The notes beneath the pieces are model-generated. The model saw only the letters and a list, made by a program, of their open reading frames with translations. It was not told the DNA's origin and ran no database searches. The position numbers and the translations under genes are program-made. From the NCBI GenBank assembly GCA_015852425.1, contig JAAAIG010000496.1:1-28662 (forward strand): a stretch of 28,662 nucleotides of DNA, read 5' to 3'. This stretch comes from Gryganskiella cystojenkinii. Taxonomy: Eukaryota > Mortierellomycota > Mortierellomycetes > Mortierellales > Mortierellaceae. How positions within the stretch are numbered: the stretch's first letter is position 1; every line of letters begins with the position of its first letter. This document shows, piece by piece, positions 18,595-28,662 of this stretch.

Positions 18595-20199
18595 ATGCCC
18601 GGTCCGAACTATACCCGTCTTCTTCAAATAGGAACCGAGTCGGGACTCGATGTAAAGCCTTTTTTCACTGGACATGAACTTTTGGTTTGCATGAATATGC
18701 CTGCCAATGAGTTGTCAAATGTCTTGCAGGGTTCCATTGCTTGGTGACCTTTTACGCCACCAAAAATATGTCATCAACTAATCCAACTATTCTTTCGTGT
18801 GCTTTGGAAACAGTTTATCAATAGCCTCAAGGACTTTACACCCCGGCCATCACCGCCACCACCAGTGACATCCAGGAACACCAACTACAATCACAATAAA
18901 TATACCCAGCAACAACAACAGCAACAACAACAACAACAACTCCACCATGGTCGCTACCAACAACATCAGCCACTGCAACACCAACAAGGAGCCCACACAA
19001 ACAGACACCAAGCAAGAGGTGGCGGCAATCGAATAGGTGTCACTCTCGGCCTCGAAGGCATCGATCCAATCCTGAGCCGACATGGTCTTTTATTTACTGG
19101 AGACATGATGGACATTCACGGGGCAAGTTGTAGCGGCAAGACCCTTTTCCTCTACGCGATCATCATCTCGACCATCTTGCCTCACTCCTGGCGGTATTGC
19201 CCCACAAGGCCTCCTCTTGTATTAAAAGGAAAAGCCAAGTCTGTACTCTTTATGGACCTTGATCAAGGGTTCTCGGTCGATCGACTTCAAGAACTGTTAC
19301 GGCATCGGATTCGATCCCAACTCGTCGCATTCCTCGTCTCTTCAGCAGCAGCAGCCACAATGCTTCCTGGGCCGTCAGATACGGAAAAAGGGGCGACCAT
19401 AGGAACACTGTCATCCACTGCAGGTTTGGATATCGATTCCATCGAGATTTCACAAAGGATGGACGAATTGATTGTCTCCTGTCTCGGAAATGTCCATATA
19501 TTTCGTCCGCCAGATGCCATCTCGACCCTCGTTCTGTTACGAACCATGGATCAATACCTCACACAACACCAACAACACCAACAACAACAACCTCTGTCAT
19601 CGTCAACAACGTCATCACCCCCACCGTTTGCGGTTATTATTCTCGACTCCATATCCTCCTTCTACTGGCAAGAGCGACCACATCACCATCCGACCAACAA
19701 CCATGCCCGGTTCCTGTCCTCCATCATCGATGCGTTTCAACGACTGGTCGCTCAAAACTGGGATCTCTTCATGATCACAACCAGTTGGTCCTTACCGTCA
19801 TCGGCACCACCGTCCTCGATCGTCCCTCCGAACCCGGACAAGACCCTAACGGACGCCTTTCGGGTTCGTTTGAAATACAGGTTTCTCATGCAACCTCGGG
19901 TCCTGGATCGGTTTTCATCTGAACAGGAACTCTTGGACGCTTGGGCGCAGAGGGAGGAGCAACTGCATCAGGATCATCAACTCCAGCAACCACCACTACC
20001 ACAACAGCAACAGCAACAACATCAAAGCAACTCGGGATCGTTGTTTCAAGCACAAATGATCATTCCTTCCACAACAACTCTGAAGACTCATCCACAGGAA
20101 AACGCACAACCAGAGGTCTTTCGAGTATCGATTTCGGACCAAGACGGCGTTCGAACCTTTGTCGCACCACCGCCCGTAGCTCCAGCTTCAGCTCAATAA
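18595..20199 (+). CDS. XRCC2: XRCC2-like RAD51 paralogue (RecA-family ATPase)
   Basis: XRCC2 works with other RAD51 paralogues in homologous recombination repair in the nucleus. Exon 1 is 18595-18651 and exon 2 is 18814-20199, with a 162-nt GT-AG intron in phase 0; 480 residues. The join gives ESGLDFINSLKDF, matching the N-terminal ESG-type motif of XRCC2, which supports the splice. Walker A is GASCSGKT (residues 122-129). VLFMDLDQGF follows, and Walker B is FAVIILD (291-297) followed by SISSFYW, a hallmark of XRCC2. After these come a strand-like ITTSWSL and the terminal FRVSISDQDGV. It is longer than animal XRCC2 (about 280 residues) because of a Gln tract near the N-terminus, insertions in the core, and a Gln-rich region near the C-terminus. 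Other RAD51 paralogues are less likely. Confidence 0.85.
18907..18939 (+). repeat. CAA/CAG repeat coding 11 glutamines in XRCC2
   Basis: Eleven consecutive CAA or CAG codons lie between the N-terminal motif and Walker A. CAA is mixed with CAG, so it is an impure microsatellite. A second Gln-rich run (CAACAGCAACAGC type) lies at about 19981-20020. Confidence 0.85.
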
Positions 20200-20200
20200 A
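20195..20200 (+). terminator. Poly(A) signal overlapping the XRCC2 stop codon
   Basis: AATAAA overlaps the TAA stop (20197-20199) and is repeated at once as AATAAAATAAAA. Either the 3' untranslated region is very short or a later signal is used. Confidence 0.4.
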
Positions 20201-20205
20201 ATAAA

Positions 20206-20554
20206 ATAAAAAATATAATACCCAAAGTTATTGTTTCTTGTTCATTTTTATATATTTTTTGTTTTGATGTGAGCAAGGTAAAAGTACAAGGGTTAGTTAA
20301 GTCATAAAGGATCGTGTTCAAAGCATTTTTTGTTTTTGAAAGTTAAGACGGGAGTGGTGTTCCAGATTATCACTGGCAACAGGTATTCACGTAGAAAAAA
20401 GAAAAAAAGAAAAAGAGAATAAAGATAAAACGCAATCAAGTGTAGGCAAAAGGGGAGGGGAAAAAAAAAAAAGAATCGAAACAACAACGAAAGTTAAGCA
20501 AAGAAAAAAAAATCAACGAAAACAAAAAAAGAAAAAACAAATAAAAAGAAGCTC
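20206..20554. other. Intergenic A-rich region between convergent XRCC2 and the ABC transporter
   Basis: It is strongly A-rich on the plus strand from about 20390 to 20550, i.e. T-rich on the strand of the transporter. I see no gene. It is the shared 3' flank of two convergent genes. Confidence 0.6.
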
Positions 20555-27729
<7,175 letters not shown>

Positions 27730-28662
27730 GATGTGGCTGTATTAAATGGAATTAAATTGATGTCGTGAGGGGAGTGGTAGAAAAAGGAATTGAGTTGTCC
27801 TTGTTGGTGTCCTTGCCCGTTATGGTATACAATGGTGTTGGTTCAGATGTCAGTTGATTTCAGCCTCTATGCAGTGTCTTGTGCATCAACTGGAGAGGGG
27901 ATCGGAAAGGGGTGGATAAATGTACAATGTAGAAAGAGATCAAGACTGCTGTTACAGCAGGGTGGGAAGGGAGGATAAAAAGAATAAACGAAAGGTTTGT
28001 AGAAGTGAGGTTCAGATCGTTGACATGAAAGAAATAGACGGAAAGACTTTTGGTGAAGAAAGTGCCTGCAAAAGGTGAGGTTTTTTTGGTTCAATCGCTC
28101 TCTCTTAGAAAGGTCGCATGCAAAGAACGGGCAGGAAAAAGATAATATTTTGTGCTCGTTAAAAGAGTGAATGAATGGAGAGAAGGGTAAACGAAGGGCG
28201 TATGGAACGTGAGTGCGAGTAACAAATATAAAGGATGATGAAGACAAAAAAAAAGACGATGAAGGATGGATGTGGTCTCTTTCTCTCGATGCACACGACT
28301 CTGTTGATGAAAAAAGAATAACAGTAGCAAAGAAACACTAACCTATGTTTCTAAAGGGGAACGAACAGCTTTTTGGGCCGACAATGTGCACAAACTGAAA
28401 ATAAATTTTTCTCTCTCATCCAGCATCCGCGCCAATTTTGGACTACAACTCCAAATTTCTCGACTCCGGGCAACAAAAGGAAAGGTCCTATCTTTTTCTT
28501 TCTCTTCTTCCCCCTCTCTCTTTCTTTCTTTCTTTCCCTATACTTGCATTCTTTCAAGCACTGACCGAAATCGACGTTTCCGTTCCAGGAGAGAGAGAAA
28601 AAAAAACTCTCTTTAATTCTTTGTACCCAACGGATTCGATTCGACTTGACTGACTTGAAAAG
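27730..28662. other. Right flank, 5' region of the ABCC gene; no gene recognised
   Basis: Read on the minus strand, 27950-28330 is pyrimidine-rich and suits a promoter or 5' leader for the transporter. From about 28390 the plus strand becomes C/T-rich (28480-28560) and may be the leader of a rightward gene beyond the window. Open frames here are low-complexity Phe/Ser/Leu-rich and are not supported. Confidence 0.45.

Overview
This window looks like nuclear DNA of an early-diverging filamentous fungus. The genes have short GT-AG introns, AATAAA signals follow several stops, pyrimidine-rich stretches precede the starts, and Gln-rich or Ser/Thr-rich insertions are common. A Mortierella-type soil fungus is my best guess. 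It rests on the overall style, on an XRCC2-type recombinase, and on debris resembling a NACHT/STAND family I associate with that group. It is inference, not proof.

Layout, left to right. 1-1227: upstream flank. 1228-4575 (+): oligopeptide transporter of the OPT family, six exons in my model, one of them a proposed 5-nt microexon. 4821-8109: a disturbed island. It holds decayed minus-strand coding debris (4821-5335), a broken plus-strand relic of a probable NACHT/STAND-type gene (5461-6330), an intronless F-box-like gene with AT-rich codons joined in frame to that relic (6305-7672), and a candidate small secreted protein gene (7764-8109). 8263-14308 (-): nucleoporin NUP188, with a 35-nt first exon. 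14309-17028: a 2.7-kb interval with a TATA box, a paired GATA site and a possible alternative first exon for the next gene. 17029-18345 (+): UDP-glucose 4-epimerase. 18595-20199 (+): XRCC2-like RecA-family recombinase. 20555-27729 (-): 14-exon full-length ABCC (MRP/YCF1-type) transporter of 1865 residues, with two large low-complexity insertions. 27730-28662: its upstream flank.

The five intact housekeeping-type genes (peptide uptake, nuclear pore scaffold, galactose/UDP-sugar metabolism, recombination repair, conjugate export) show no shared pathway; this is ordinary eukaryotic gene order. Several long open frames have no ATG of their own and needed short 5' exons to start. These were found by matching donor, acceptor and phase (NUP188, ABCC, XRCC2). 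The 4.8-8.1 kb island is the part most likely to be new: composition changes there, genes are broken, and a foreign-looking F-box gene begins inside the NACHT-like relic.
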